A DNA stretch of 64,000 nt, from the NCBI RefSeq assembly GCF_004117055.1, contig NZ_CP026363.1, positions 1,913,501-1,977,500 of the forward strand. The letters are read 5' to 3'. Shown piece after piece: positions 16,977 through 24,505 of this stretch. The position numbers and the translations under genes are program-made. Position 1 is the stretch's first letter. Each line of letters begins with the position of its first letter. The notes below the pieces were generated by a model. The model searched no databases and was not told the DNA's origin. It saw only the letters and a program-made list of their open reading frames with translations. This DNA is from Brevibacillus agri (GTDB taxonomy: Bacteria; Bacillota; Bacilli; Brevibacillales; Brevibacillaceae).

Positions 16977-18653
16977 CTAGATTTTCATAACGCCGCCCAT
17001 GCTCGCATTCGTCACCAGCTTGGAGTAGCGGGCCAGGTAGCCTGTTTTGACTTTCGGCTGGAATTCCTGCCAGCCTTCGCGGCGGCGGGCCAGCTCAGCC
17101 TCGTCCACGTGCAGGTGGATCGAGCGCTCTTCGAGGTCGATGGAGATGATGTCTCCGTCCTGGACGAAAGCGATCGGGCCGCCTTCCGCCGCTTCCGGCG
17201 AGACGTGGCCGATACTGATTCCGCGGGAAGCGCCGGAGAAGCGTCCGTCTGTGACGAGCGCGACTTCCTTGCCGAGTCCCATCCCGACGATTTGCGAGGT
17301 AGGAGCGAGCATTTCCGGCATGCCGGGGCCGCCTTTTGGTCCTTCGTAGCGAATGATGACGACGTGCCCGGATTTGATCTTGCCAGCGGCGATGCCCGCC
17401 AGTGCTTCCTCCTGCGAGTCAAAGCAGATCGCCGGACCTTCGTGTCTTTTAATAGAAGGATCGACACCGCCGGTTTTGATGATCGAGCCTTGCTCGGCCA
17501 GGTTGCCGAACAGGACGGCCAGACCGCCGGAGGCACTGTACGGATTTTCCAGACGACGAATCACCTGGTCGTTTTTGATTTCGGCGTTGGCGATGTTTTC
17601 TGCCAGCGTCTTGCCTGTCACGGTAATCCGGTTCGGATGAATCGCGCCTTCTTTGCGCGCGATCTCCTTGAGCACAGCGGACACGCCGCCCGCTTCGTGG
17701 CAGTCCTCGATGTGGTAGTCAGAGGATGGCGCCAGCTTGCAAATGTGCGGGATGCGCTTCGCCACTTCGTTGATGCGCTCGATCGGGTATTCGATTCCCG
17801 CTTCCTGGGCGATTGCCAGCGTGTGCAAAACGGTATTCGTAGAGCCGCCCATCGCCATGTCGAGCGCGAAGGCGTCGTCGATCGCTTCCAGCGTAACGAT
17901 GTCGCGCGGCTTGATGTCTTGCTCGATCAGGTGCTTGAGCTTTTCTGCGGAGGATTTTACCAGCTCGCGGCGCTCCGGAGAGACGGCGAGAACAGTGCCG
18001 TTGCCTGGCAGCGCCAGACCGATCGCTTCGAGCAGACAGTTCATCGAGTTGGCGGTAAACATACCGGAACAGGAACCGCAGGTTGGGCATCCGTATTGTT
18101 CCAGTTCTTCCAGTTGCTTGTTGTCGATCAGGCCAGCCTGGTAAGCCCCGACGCCTTCGAATACAGAAGAAAGCGAGATGGAACGGCCGTCACTCGTTTT
18201 GCCTGCTTTCATCGGGCCGCCTGTCACGAATACAGTCGGGATGTTGACGCGCAGGGCGCCCATAATCATGCCCGGGGTGATCTTGTCACAGTTCGGAATG
18301 CAGATCATGCCGTCGAACCAGTGCGCGGCTACGACCGTTTCCAGGCTGTCTGCGATGATCTCGCGGCTCGGGAGCGAGTAGCGCATGCCGATGTGGCCCA
18401 TGGCGATGCCGTCGTCAACCCCGATCGTATTGAACTCAAAAGGAACCATGCCAGCGGCACGAACAGCTTCCTTGACCAGCTTGCCAAATTCCTGCAAGTG
18501 CACGTGGCCCGGGATAATGTCGATGTAAGAGTTGCAAATGGCGATAAACGGTTTGTCGAAATCCTCGTCCTTTACTCCTGCCGCACGAAGCAAGCTGCGG
18601 TGCGGAGCGCGGTCAAAACCTTTTTTAATCATGTCACTTCGTTGTCTAGCCAA
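16977..18653 (-). CDS. ilvD: dihydroxy-acid dehydratase
   Basis: This enzyme dehydrates 2,3-dihydroxy-isovalerate and its methylvalerate homologue to the 2-keto acids in isoleucine/valine biosynthesis. The 558-residue protein carries the iron-sulfur cysteines ([38 protein letters not shown]) and the usual [14 protein letters not shown] and [13 protein letters not shown] motifs. The start is a TTG at 18653 behind GGGAGAG. It gives the N-terminus [19 protein letters not shown] seen in Bacillus IlvD, and the next ATG would cut it. The gene stands alone, away from the rest of the ilv-leu pathway. No T-box or leader was recognised upstream. Confidence 0.97.
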   Translation of the reverse strand: MARQRSDMIKKGFDRAPHRSLLRAAGVKDEDFDKPFIAICNSYIDIIPGHVHLQEFGKLVKEAVRAAGMVPFEFNTIGVDDGIAMGHIGMRYSLPSREIIADSLETVVAAHWFDGMICIPNCDKITPGMIMGALRVNIPTVFVTGGPMKAGKTSDGRSISLSSVFEGVGAYQAGLIDNKQLEELEQYGCPTCGSCSGMFTANSMNCLLEAIGLALPGNGTVLAVSPERRELVKSSAEKLKHLIEQDIKPRDIVTLEAIDDAFALDMAMGGSTNTVLHTLAIAQEAGIEYPIERINEVAKRIPHICKLAPSSDYHIEDCHEAGGVSAVLKEIARKEGAIHPNRITVTGKTLAENIANAEIKNDQVIRRLENPYSASGGLAVLFGNLAEQGSIIKTGGVDPSIKRHEGPAICFDSQEEALAGIAAGKIKSGHVVIIRYEGPKGGPGMPEMLAPTSQIVGMGLGKEVALVTDGRFSGASRGISIGHVSPEAAEGGPIAFVQDGDIISIDLEERSIHLHVDEAELARRREGWQEFQPKVKTGYLARYSKLVTNASMGGVMKI

Positions 18654-18866
18654 TGTGAAACTCTCCCTTCCTACACGTGAAAGTTACCTGTCTTATGTTT
18701 TGCACTATCTTATCAATTTTTATTAATAGAAACAACTGTAAAAGTCTGAACATTTGCTCAGTCTGCTGCCTGTGAGCGGCTGTGACCGGCTTTTGGAGAC
18801 ATGGCGGAAACCAGCTTTATGGGCTACAATAAAAGGATTGAGTCTATTTTTGTTGGAGTGAACAAA

Positions 18867-19346
18867 ATGATAGAAGAGCTAAAAAATGTCTGGGCGGAAG
18901 GAAATGACGAGGAACGGAAAATACTGGAGCTGGCTTTGCAGGCAATCCGCCAGAAGCGCGAGCGCAAAAGCGCCTATTTATCCGGCTTTCTTGGCCTGAA
19001 GGGAGAGTTTATCGACGAAACGAAGCAGTCGTATCGCTTCGAGCTGCCTCTCACCGTGTTCATGCACAACTCCGGGGGAGCGGTGCACGGGGGGATTCTC
19101 GCCACCTTGATCGACTCGGCCATGGGTTCGCTAATCAACCGCTCGCTGCCGCCGGAGCAGTACGCGGTCACGACCGAATTGAAAATCAACTACTTGCGGC
19201 CCGGAGTAGGGAAGCGGCTTCGCGCCGAAGCGACGTTTTTGCACCGGGGGCACACGTTGGTCGTCATGGAGGGCACTGTGTACGACGAGCGCAACAAGCG
19301 GGTCGCCCACGGCACCGGGACGTTTATCGTCCTGAACAGAAAATAG
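18867..19346 (+). CDS. PaaI-type hotdog-fold thioesterase
   Basis: This predicted acyl-CoA thioesterase of 159 residues has the hotdog domain core (LTVFMHNSGGAVHGGILATL, then DSAMGSLINRSL). The HGG segment with a following Asp (LIDSAMG) is the family active-site helix. An N-terminal helical extension of about 50 residues (charged, EELKNVWAEGNDEERKILEL) precedes the fold. The frame is open to 18801, but the ATG at 18867 with a TTGGAGTG site nine bases upstream is the better start. Substrate unknown. Neighbours give no pathway hint. Confidence 0.85.
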   Translation: MIEELKNVWAEGNDEERKILELALQAIRQKRERKSAYLSGFLGLKGEFIDETKQSYRFELPLTVFMHNSGGAVHGGILATLIDSAMGSLINRSLPPEQYAVTTELKINYLRPGVGKRLRAEATFLHRGHTLVVMEGTVYDERNKRVAHGTGTFIVLNRK

Positions 19347-19398
19347 CAAAAAGGCGTGCGAAATACGCACACCCCAGAGCTGTTTTTTTACCCAGGCT

Positions 19399-19776
19399 TT
19401 ACCGGATCACAACAAGCCCGCTGTATTGTGTAATGTAAGTGAGCATTTTGGCGGAGAGAGGGACGATAAACTCCATGTTTTCCTTCTCCACGATGCCGGA
19501 GCGGGAGACGATTCTGGCCCACTTGACGCCGATCTTGTAGTATTGGGAGCCAAACGTGGTGTGGACGGTTTCGCGGTTCAGGCGAAAGGACACGGGCGCG
19601 TTGTCGAGCTTATGCGGCACCATGCTGACGATGTCGTGCAAAAACAGGTGGTAGGTCAGGTGCGGCTTGAAAAAGACAAGCTCCTTCGTCGTGACCGAGA
19701 AGCCGTAGCTATTGTTCATTTGGGTGAATTTAAGCTCACCCTCCATATTTTTCAGGCGAATGAAATCGCTGTTCAT
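19399..19776 (-). CDS. protein of unknown function (125 aa)
   Basis: This soluble, beta-rich-looking protein starts at an ATG preceded by a strong TAGGAGGGG site on the minus strand. No signal peptide, membrane helix or catalytic motif is seen. Aromatic and hydroxyl residues are common (FTQMNNSYGFSVTTKELVFF). It is convergent with the thioesterase gene. The composition and ribosome-binding site support a real gene, but I do not recognise the family and give no function. Confidence 0.8.
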   Translation of the reverse strand: MNSDFIRLKNMEGELKFTQMNNSYGFSVTTKELVFFKPHLTYHLFLHDIVSMVPHKLDNAPVSFRLNRETVHTTFGSQYYKIGVKWARIVSRSGIVEKENMEFIVPLSAKMLTYITQYSGLVVIR

Positions 19777-19946
19777 GTTTTCCCCTCCTAAAAGCGTCGG
19801 GCACCGATGGGAAAAGGCTGGCTTGTGGCTCGGGACCGCGCTGCGTATCTGTCTTTCGCGAGATGGGTGTCACTCTATCATAGTGAAGTCAGGAGCCGGA
19901 ATGCAAGGGAAAACAATGACAGACCATAGGAAGGGGCGAAAAGCCG

Positions 19947-20747
19947 ATGCTGGAAATAGCCAAAGAAGCAGCAAGTGCAGCAGGAGCATTTTTAAAGGAG
20001 CGTTTTCTCGAACAGCTTACGCCGGATGAGGAACTGCATAACGACGTGAAGCTGCCGGAGGACAAAGGCAGCGAGCAGCGCATTATCGAGGTACTGCACC
20101 GCCATTTCCCGACGCATACGATTTTTTCCGAGGAAGTCGGAATGGTCAGCCGCGACGAAGAATATTTGTGGATTGTCGATCCGCTGGACGGCACGAACAA
20201 CTACTTTATCGGCCATCCGTACTTCAGTATTTCGATTGCCTTGCAGCACAAGGGCGATCTCGTCCTCGGCGTCGTCTACAACCCGGTGGCAGGGCAAATG
20301 TTCTGGGCGGAAAAAGGGAAGGGCGCGTTTTTGAACGGCAGGCGCATGTCGATCAACAACCGGACAGACTTGACGCGCGCAGTCGGGACCTACATCCGCG
20401 GGCGCAATACGGTGACCAAGCAGGAGGAGCTGGCCTTTACGGAGCCGTTTGTGCTGAACACGAAGCGGATTTTGCGCAACGTCGCTCCGGCGCTCGACTG
20501 GTGTCTGCTCGCCAACGGCTGGCTGGACTATATCGTCATGCAGCGCTCGGGCATCATGGACGTCGCTGCGGGGATCGTCATCGCGAGCGAGGCGGGAGCG
20601 ACCATCACCGACTGGCAAGGGAAACCGTACCGGCACGAGCCGTTTGCCCAAGATCAGGTGCGCTCGCTTTTGGCGACGAACGGGCATTTGCACGAGCCGA
20701 TTCGCGGCCTGCTGCTGGAGCAGAGCATGGCGGATTGTCTGCGCTAA
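19947..20747 (+). CDS. inositol monophosphatase family protein
   Basis: This metal-dependent sugar-phosphate/nucleotide phosphatase of 266 residues has the family's metal-binding motifs in order: the Glu pair in FSEEVGMV, WIVDPLDGTNNYFIGHPYFS and the C-terminal SGIMDVAAGIVIASEAGA. The second signature normally reads WDxAAG. Here the Trp is replaced (GIMDVAAG) while the metal Asp is kept. The ATG at 19947 follows GGAAGGGG. Family members hydrolyse inositol-1-phosphate, 3'-phosphoadenosine 5'-phosphate or fructose-1,6-bisphosphate, so the substrate is open. A PAP phosphatase role would fit the downstream sulfate operon but is only a guess. Confidence 0.9.
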   Translation: MLEIAKEAASAAGAFLKERFLEQLTPDEELHNDVKLPEDKGSEQRIIEVLHRHFPTHTIFSEEVGMVSRDEEYLWIVDPLDGTNNYFIGHPYFSISIALQHKGDLVLGVVYNPVAGQMFWAEKGKGAFLNGRRMSINNRTDLTRAVGTYIRGRNTVTKQEELAFTEPFVLNTKRILRNVAPALDWCLLANGWLDYIVMQRSGIMDVAAGIVIASEAGATITDWQGKPYRHEPFAQDQVRSLLATNGHLHEPIRGLLLEQSMADCLR

Positions 20748-20862
20748 GGCTTTGCCGGACTGCCGGTAGCGCGACCTTTTTCACAGGAAACATCGCGGCT
20801 GGGGCTTGGGTCGGGACTCTCGCACCAGCTTTTTCCTGTTCATCCGATTTTTTTAATTTTTT

Positions 20863-20890
20863 GGCAACCAAATGTTTCGTAGCGCGTATA
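20863..20890 (+). promoter_or_regulatory. possible ECF-type (sigma-W-like) promoter for the DUF350 cluster
   Basis: GGCAAC (20863-20868) and CGTATA (20885-20890) are 16 bp apart. The AAC core, the N16 spacer and CGTA match the layout of sigma-W-type promoters (TGAAAC-N16-CGTA), although the first bases differ. It lies 54 bp upstream of the first gene of the cluster. Confidence 0.35.
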
Positions 20891-20943
20891 AAATGTTGCG
20901 TGTCGTGAAAGAAGCAGCATTTTCGTACAAACGGGGTGAAAAA

Positions 20944-21393
20944 ATGGCCAGATTGGAATATCGGCTGCTGGATGAGGCGAACGGTTACCCGGTCTTGTTT
21001 TACTACGACCGGATCGACAAGGACGAAGTGTCCTTGCGCTTTGCCTGCGACTACCTGGTGAAAGGGCATGTCGTCTACGAGAAGACTTCCTGCGCGATTG
21101 AGCAGGGGACGTACGTGATCTACGTCCGGCATTCGACGGAGGAGACGGCTGTGGACTACGCGGAGAGGCCGTCCGTGCGCTGGGGGAGCATCCAGATCGA
21201 GATGCGGGAGTACCGCGAGAACACACGGCTTTACCCGCTCGTGCACACGTTTTCGTTCAAGGACGACGACGATGCTCTCTTGCACTTGCAAAGCGACTAT
21301 TTGTACCTGAATGGACGCGAGTGGGAAAAAACATCGGCGGAAGTGGACGAAGATCGCCAGGTGTACATTTTCTACGCGCGGCCGGCAGGGTAG
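20944..21393 (+). CDS. protein of unknown function (149 aa), first gene of envelope cluster
   Basis: This soluble, acidic and aromatic-rich protein starts at an ATG after GGGGTG. It begins ARLEYRLLDEANGYPVLFYY and appears to be mostly beta strands alternating with charged turns (RIDKDEVSLRFACDYLVKG). It lacks a signal peptide and membrane segment. It is the first of four closely spaced genes (spacing 11 bp to the lipoprotein). In Enterobacteria the yjf operon that shares the two following families also contains small soluble proteins of unknown role, so a structural or regulatory function in the same system is plausible. I do not recognise the family. Confidence 0.75.
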   Translation: MARLEYRLLDEANGYPVLFYYDRIDKDEVSLRFACDYLVKGHVVYEKTSCAIEQGTYVIYVRHSTEETAVDYAERPSVRWGSIQIEMREYRENTRLYPLVHTFSFKDDDDALLHLQSDYLYLNGREWEKTSAEVDEDRQVYIFYARPAG

Positions 21394-21404
21394 GAGGGAA
21401 GAGG

Positions 21405-21674
21405 ATGGCACTGACAAAATCGGCCAAGGTCGTCGGCCTGTTCGTGGCTGCTACGATGGCCATCAGCGGCTGTTCGTCAGACTATGATGACGATTGCTAC
21501 GACAGAGACAATGACGGCTATTGCGACGACGGAGGAAGCAGCTCGCGCGGCGGGTCGTCCACCTACTACGGAGGCGGCTCGTCGAAAAGCAAGTCGCAAG
21601 GCGTATCAAGCGGCATTAGCCCGAGCAGCTCCAAGGGCGGTATCGGCAGCTCCGGCGTGTCCAGCTCGGGGTGA
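21405..21674 (+). CDS. small Ser/Gly-rich lipoprotein
   Basis: The 89-residue product has a lipoprotein signal peptide with lipobox (VVGLFVAATMAISGCSSD). An Asp/Tyr-rich patch follows (DYDDDCYDRDNDGYCDDGG), which resembles calcium-binding acidic loops. The remainder is a low-complexity Ser/Gly tail. AGGAGGGAAGAGG precedes the ATG at 21405. It is placed like the YgiB/YjfM lipoproteins that accompany glutathionylspermidine-synthase-like proteins in other bacteria. The acidic patch, Ser/Gly tail and gene order support that analogy but sequence similarity cannot be tested here. Its stop overlaps the next start (GTGA). Confidence 0.75.
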   Translation: MALTKSAKVVGLFVAATMAISGCSSDYDDDCYDRDNDGYCDDGGSSSRGGSSTYYGGGSSKSKSQGVSSGISPSSSKGGIGSSGVSSSG

Positions 21675-22915
21675 GGCCAGTGGACGTGCGGAACCGTAGA
21701 GAAGCGCTGTACGCCCCTTTGCGTGAAGAAGGCATTTTTACATGGGATTGGATGTACGGCGAAGAGTACGCGCTGGCCGATCTGCACCTCATCCCGGCAT
21801 CGTTTCGAGACGAGCTTGCGACGGCAACGGCTGCGCTGGGCCGGATTTTCACCAAAGTGACGCCTGTGCTGCAGCAGGCAGACGACGCGCTCCTGCTCGA
21901 ACTGGGAGTCCCGCAGCAAGCGCTGCAAACGGTCAGAACCGCCGTTTTGCCCAAGCTGCCTACGGCGATCGGGCGCTTTGATTTTGCCGAGACGCAAGCG
22001 GGGCTGAAAATGCTGGAGTGCAACAGCGACACGCCGACCGGGATCGTCGAAGCTTTTTACGTCAACGAGCACGCCTGCCGCTTTTTCGGGGTGAACAATC
22101 CGAATGCCGGCATGGACGTCCAGTTGCGCCACGCTTTTGCCAAGCTACTGCAAGCGTACAGGGACATGGGCTATCCGGTAGAGCACGTCTGGTTCAGCTC
22201 GCTGGACTGGCACGAGGAAGACAAGGGCACCACGCTTTATTTAATGGAAAAGACGGAGATCGCTGCCCGGTTTGCGCCGCTGGAAAAGCTGCGCGTCTGG
22301 GAGGACGGACTGTACGTGCAGGACGGCGACAGCCTGCTTCCCGTCGATGTGCTGTACCGTTTGCATGCGCTGGAAAAGCTCGCAGACGAGCGGGACGAAG
22401 ACGGCTACCCGACAGGCGAGCACGTCCTGGCGCTGATTGCGGACAGAAAGCTTGCGATCATCAATCCGCCGTCCGCGTTTTTGATCCAGACAAAGGCGCT
22501 GCAGGCGCTCATCTGGAACTTGCACGAGGCGGGCGAGTTTTTTACCGCAGAAGAGCATGCGACCATCGACGCCTACATGCTTCCGACCTATTTTGAAAAC
22601 CGTTTTGCAGGGACAGAAGACTATGTAACCAAGCCCATTTTCGGCAGAGAAGGGGGCGGAGTGGCCCTGTTTGCGGCAGACGGCACTTTGGTGGAGAAAG
22701 ACCAGGAGGAATTTTACTGGGAGCAGCCGATGATCTACCAAAAGCGGGTGGAGCTGCCCGAAATCACGGTGCAGACCGTGGCGGGTCCCTACGCCGGACG
22801 GCTGTTGTGGGGCTCCTTCTGGATTGGCGGGGAAGCATCCGCAATCGTGGCCCGGGTCGGAGGTCCGATTACAAACAACCTGTCGTATTACTTGCCAGTC
22901 GGCATGAAAGGATAG
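21671..22915 (+). CDS. glutathionylspermidine synthase family ATP-grasp protein
   Basis: This 414-residue amide-bond-forming enzyme is related to the C-terminal synthetase domain of glutathionylspermidine synthase (YgiC/YjfC family). Visible landmarks are the substrate/metal segment KMLECNSDTPTGIVEAFYVN, the ATP-binding loop VTKPIFGREGGGVALF and the C-terminal LLWGSFWIGGEASAIVARVG. The GTG start overlaps the lipoprotein stop. Firmicutes usually lack glutathione, so the real substrate is unlikely to be glutathionylspermidine. The genetic link to a lipoprotein and to DUF350 suggests an envelope-related peptide or polyamine ligation. Confidence 0.88.
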   Translation: MRPVDVRNRREALYAPLREEGIFTWDWMYGEEYALADLHLIPASFRDELATATAALGRIFTKVTPVLQQADDALLLELGVPQQALQTVRTAVLPKLPTAIGRFDFAETQAGLKMLECNSDTPTGIVEAFYVNEHACRFFGVNNPNAGMDVQLRHAFAKLLQAYRDMGYPVEHVWFSSLDWHEEDKGTTLYLMEKTEIAARFAPLEKLRVWEDGLYVQDGDSLLPVDVLYRLHALEKLADERDEDGYPTGEHVLALIADRKLAIINPPSAFLIQTKALQALIWNLHEAGEFFTAEEHATIDAYMLPTYFENRFAGTEDYVTKPIFGREGGGVALFAADGTLVEKDQEEFYWEQPMIYQKRVELPEITVQTVAGPYAGRLLWGSFWIGGEASAIVARVGGPITNNLSYYLPVGMKG

Positions 22916-22936
22916 CGAAAAGGAGAGGGGCGCGGC

Positions 22937-23374
22937 ATGATTACGCAATGGAGCTACATACTCAATTTTTTGGCCTATATGGCCGTGACAATTCCGATAT
23001 TGGCAGTAGGTATTTTCGTGTTTACGTTTACGACTCCGTATAAGGAGTTCGCTCTCATCAAGGACGGGGCGCAGACAGACGACCCGAAAAAAATGGCGGC
23101 GGCCAAGGCGGCAGCACACGACCTGGGCGGAAAAATTATCGGGCTGGCAATCGTGCTCGCATCTGCTGTCTACCATTCGGTCAACCTGTGGGATTTGGTT
23201 GTATGGGGCCTGGTCGGCATGGTGTTTCAAGTCATCATTTTTTATTTGTTCGAGTGGGTGACGCCGTTCAAGGTCGTGTCTGAAATCCCGAACGGCAACG
23301 TGTCTGTAGGCATTTTCGCCTCCAGATTGAGCATTGCGGCAGGCTTGCTGATGGCTGCGCTCATCAGCTACTAG
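22937..23374 (+). CDS. DUF350 family membrane protein
   Basis: This 145-residue integral membrane protein has about four helices: SYILNFLAYMAVTIPILAVG, IIGLAIVLASAVYHSV, WDLVVWGLVGMVFQVIIFYL and IAAGLLMAALISY. Its internal symmetry is typical of the DUF350/YjfL family. It follows the ATP-grasp gene by 21 bp with a GGAGAGGGG site. DUF350 proteins recur beside PspA-like and glutathionylspermidine-synthase-like genes. Their biochemical role is unknown, but the association suggests membrane-stress or surface modification. A terminator follows. Confidence 0.88.
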   Translation: MITQWSYILNFLAYMAVTIPILAVGIFVFTFTTPYKEFALIKDGAQTDDPKKMAAAKAAAHDLGGKIIGLAIVLASAVYHSVNLWDLVVWGLVGMVFQVIIFYLFEWVTPFKVVSEIPNGNVSVGIFASRLSIAAGLLMAALISY

Positions 23375-23395
23375 GAAAAAATGGGAATAACGAAG

Positions 23396-23430
23396 AAACA
23401 AGCTGTCGGTGCTGCCGGCAGCTTGTTTGA
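23396..23430 (+). terminator. intrinsic terminator of the DUF350 cluster
   Basis: AAACAAGCTGTCGG (23396-23409) pairs with CCGGCAGCTTGTTT (23415-23428) with one G-U pair. The 3' arm supplies the short T-run. The following 180 bp up to the sirB promoter hold no gene. Confidence 0.7.
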
Positions 23431-23610
23431 CTGAATCGGATAGCGTAAACTTGCAAGAGCAAACAACCGATTCGGCAAGAACAACCTTTCGCTAAGACGT
23501 GGTCGCTCATCATTGAGCAGGATTCGATAGAGGTTTTCTTATCCAGCAAAACGAAAAGATGTGCAAATATATTTTCATCAAGATTTTTTTCAAGAAATAG
23601 GAATTGATTA

Positions 23611-23639
23611 TTGACGGCGAAAAACATCCCCTTTATAAT
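23611..23639 (+). promoter_or_regulatory. sigma-A promoter of the sulfate-assimilation operon
   Basis: TTGACG (23611-23616) and TATAAT (23634-23639) are separated by 17 bp, the best promoter match in the window. It lies 54 bp before sirB and points into the eight-gene operon. Confidence 0.85.
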
Positions 23640-23674
23640 TCCGAGTAAACATATATGATTTACAAATTAGGTTT

Positions 23675-23691
23675 GGATAAGGGGTTTATCC
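23675..23691 (+). promoter_or_regulatory. perfect inverted repeat over the sirB ribosome-binding site
   Basis: GGATAA-GGGGT-TTATCC is a perfect 6-bp inverted repeat whose loop holds the GGGG of the ribosome-binding site. It ends 1 bp before the sirB ATG. It could be an operator for a sulfur or nitrogen regulator or an RNA hairpin that limits initiation. Confidence 0.55.
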
Positions 23692-23692
23692 G

Positions 23693-24505
23693 ATGGCAAA
23701 AACAGCGGCTTTGGTAATCGCTCACGGTTCACCCGATCCCGACTGGCTGAGTCTCGTAGAGTCAGCCGTCAGGCAGTGCCAGAGCGAGCTGCCGACCCGG
23801 GTAGCGTATCTGGGGGGAGTAGAGGGGCGAAGCATCAGTGACGAATGGAAGCGTCTGGAGGCGTCCGGCGCGAAGCGGATCGTCGTAGTTCCCCTGTTTG
23901 CTTCGGCGGGGAGCAACCACGTGACAGAAATACGCGCGATGCTCGGACTGGAGCCGTGGCCCGCCTGGGAGACGGAGCAGGTGCGCATTCCGGTTCGCGC
24001 GCGGCTGCTCTGGTGTCCGCCGCTGGAAGATCATCCGCTGGTGGAGCAAATCGTAAGCCAGCGCATTCAGGAGCTGTCGAGCGATCCGCGCAAGGAAGCG
24101 CTGTTGCTCGTCGGCCACGGCAGCGATTTGCCGGGAGGCCAGGAGCGGTGGGAAAAGCTGTTGCGCCGGATGACGTTTCGCCTGCAAAACCGCTACGCCT
24201 TCCCCGCAGCCGGATATGCGACACTGCGGCCGGACACGTTGCGGGAACAAGCCCTGCTGCTTGCAGAAAAAGGAGATGTCCTCGTGCTGCCTCTGTTCGT
24301 CAGCCAGGGGTACTTCACCCGCAAGGCGATTCCGGCACGGCTGGCGGAGCTGCCGTACCGCTACAACGGCAGCGCGTACTTGCCTCACCCGCTGATTGCA
24401 GACTGGATTGGCCAATCCATTCGCACGGCACTTGTAACAGACCTCTTCACAAAAAGGAGCGTGTATGAGCATGGCAGAGAGAAAACAGTGGAAATGGGCA
24501 GATGA
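23693..24505 (+). CDS. sirB: sirohydrochlorin chelatase (CbiX/SirB-like)
   Basis: This enzyme inserts ferrous iron (or cobalt) into sirohydrochlorin. Here iron is expected, making siroheme for the sulfite reductase encoded next. The 270-residue protein has two related CbiX halves, each with a metal-binding His in an HG motif: LVIAHGSPDPDW near residue 10 and LLVGHGSDLPGG near 145. LPLFVSQGYFTRKAIP closes the second half. The C-terminal 40 bp overlap the sir start. The position at the head of a sir-cobA operon supports siroheme rather than cobalamin synthesis. Confidence 0.9.
   Translation: MAKTAALVIAHGSPDPDWLSLVESAVRQCQSELPTRVAYLGGVEGRSISDEWKRLEASGAKRIVVVPLFASAGSNHVTEIRAMLGLEPWPAWETEQVRIPVRARLLWCPPLEDHPLVEQIVSQRIQELSSDPRKEALLLVGHGSDLPGGQERWEKLLRRMTFRLQNRYAFPAAGYATLRPDTLREQALLLAEKGDVLVLPLFVSQGYFTRKAIPARLAELPYRYNGSAYLPHPLIADWIGQSIRTALVTDLFTKRSVYEHGREKTVEMGR

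Noticed and set aside
17109-18680. 523-codon plus-strand open frame opposite ilvD
   Set aside because: It is antisense to an unmistakable IlvD, lacks family motifs and a ribosome-binding site, and is explained by codon bias.
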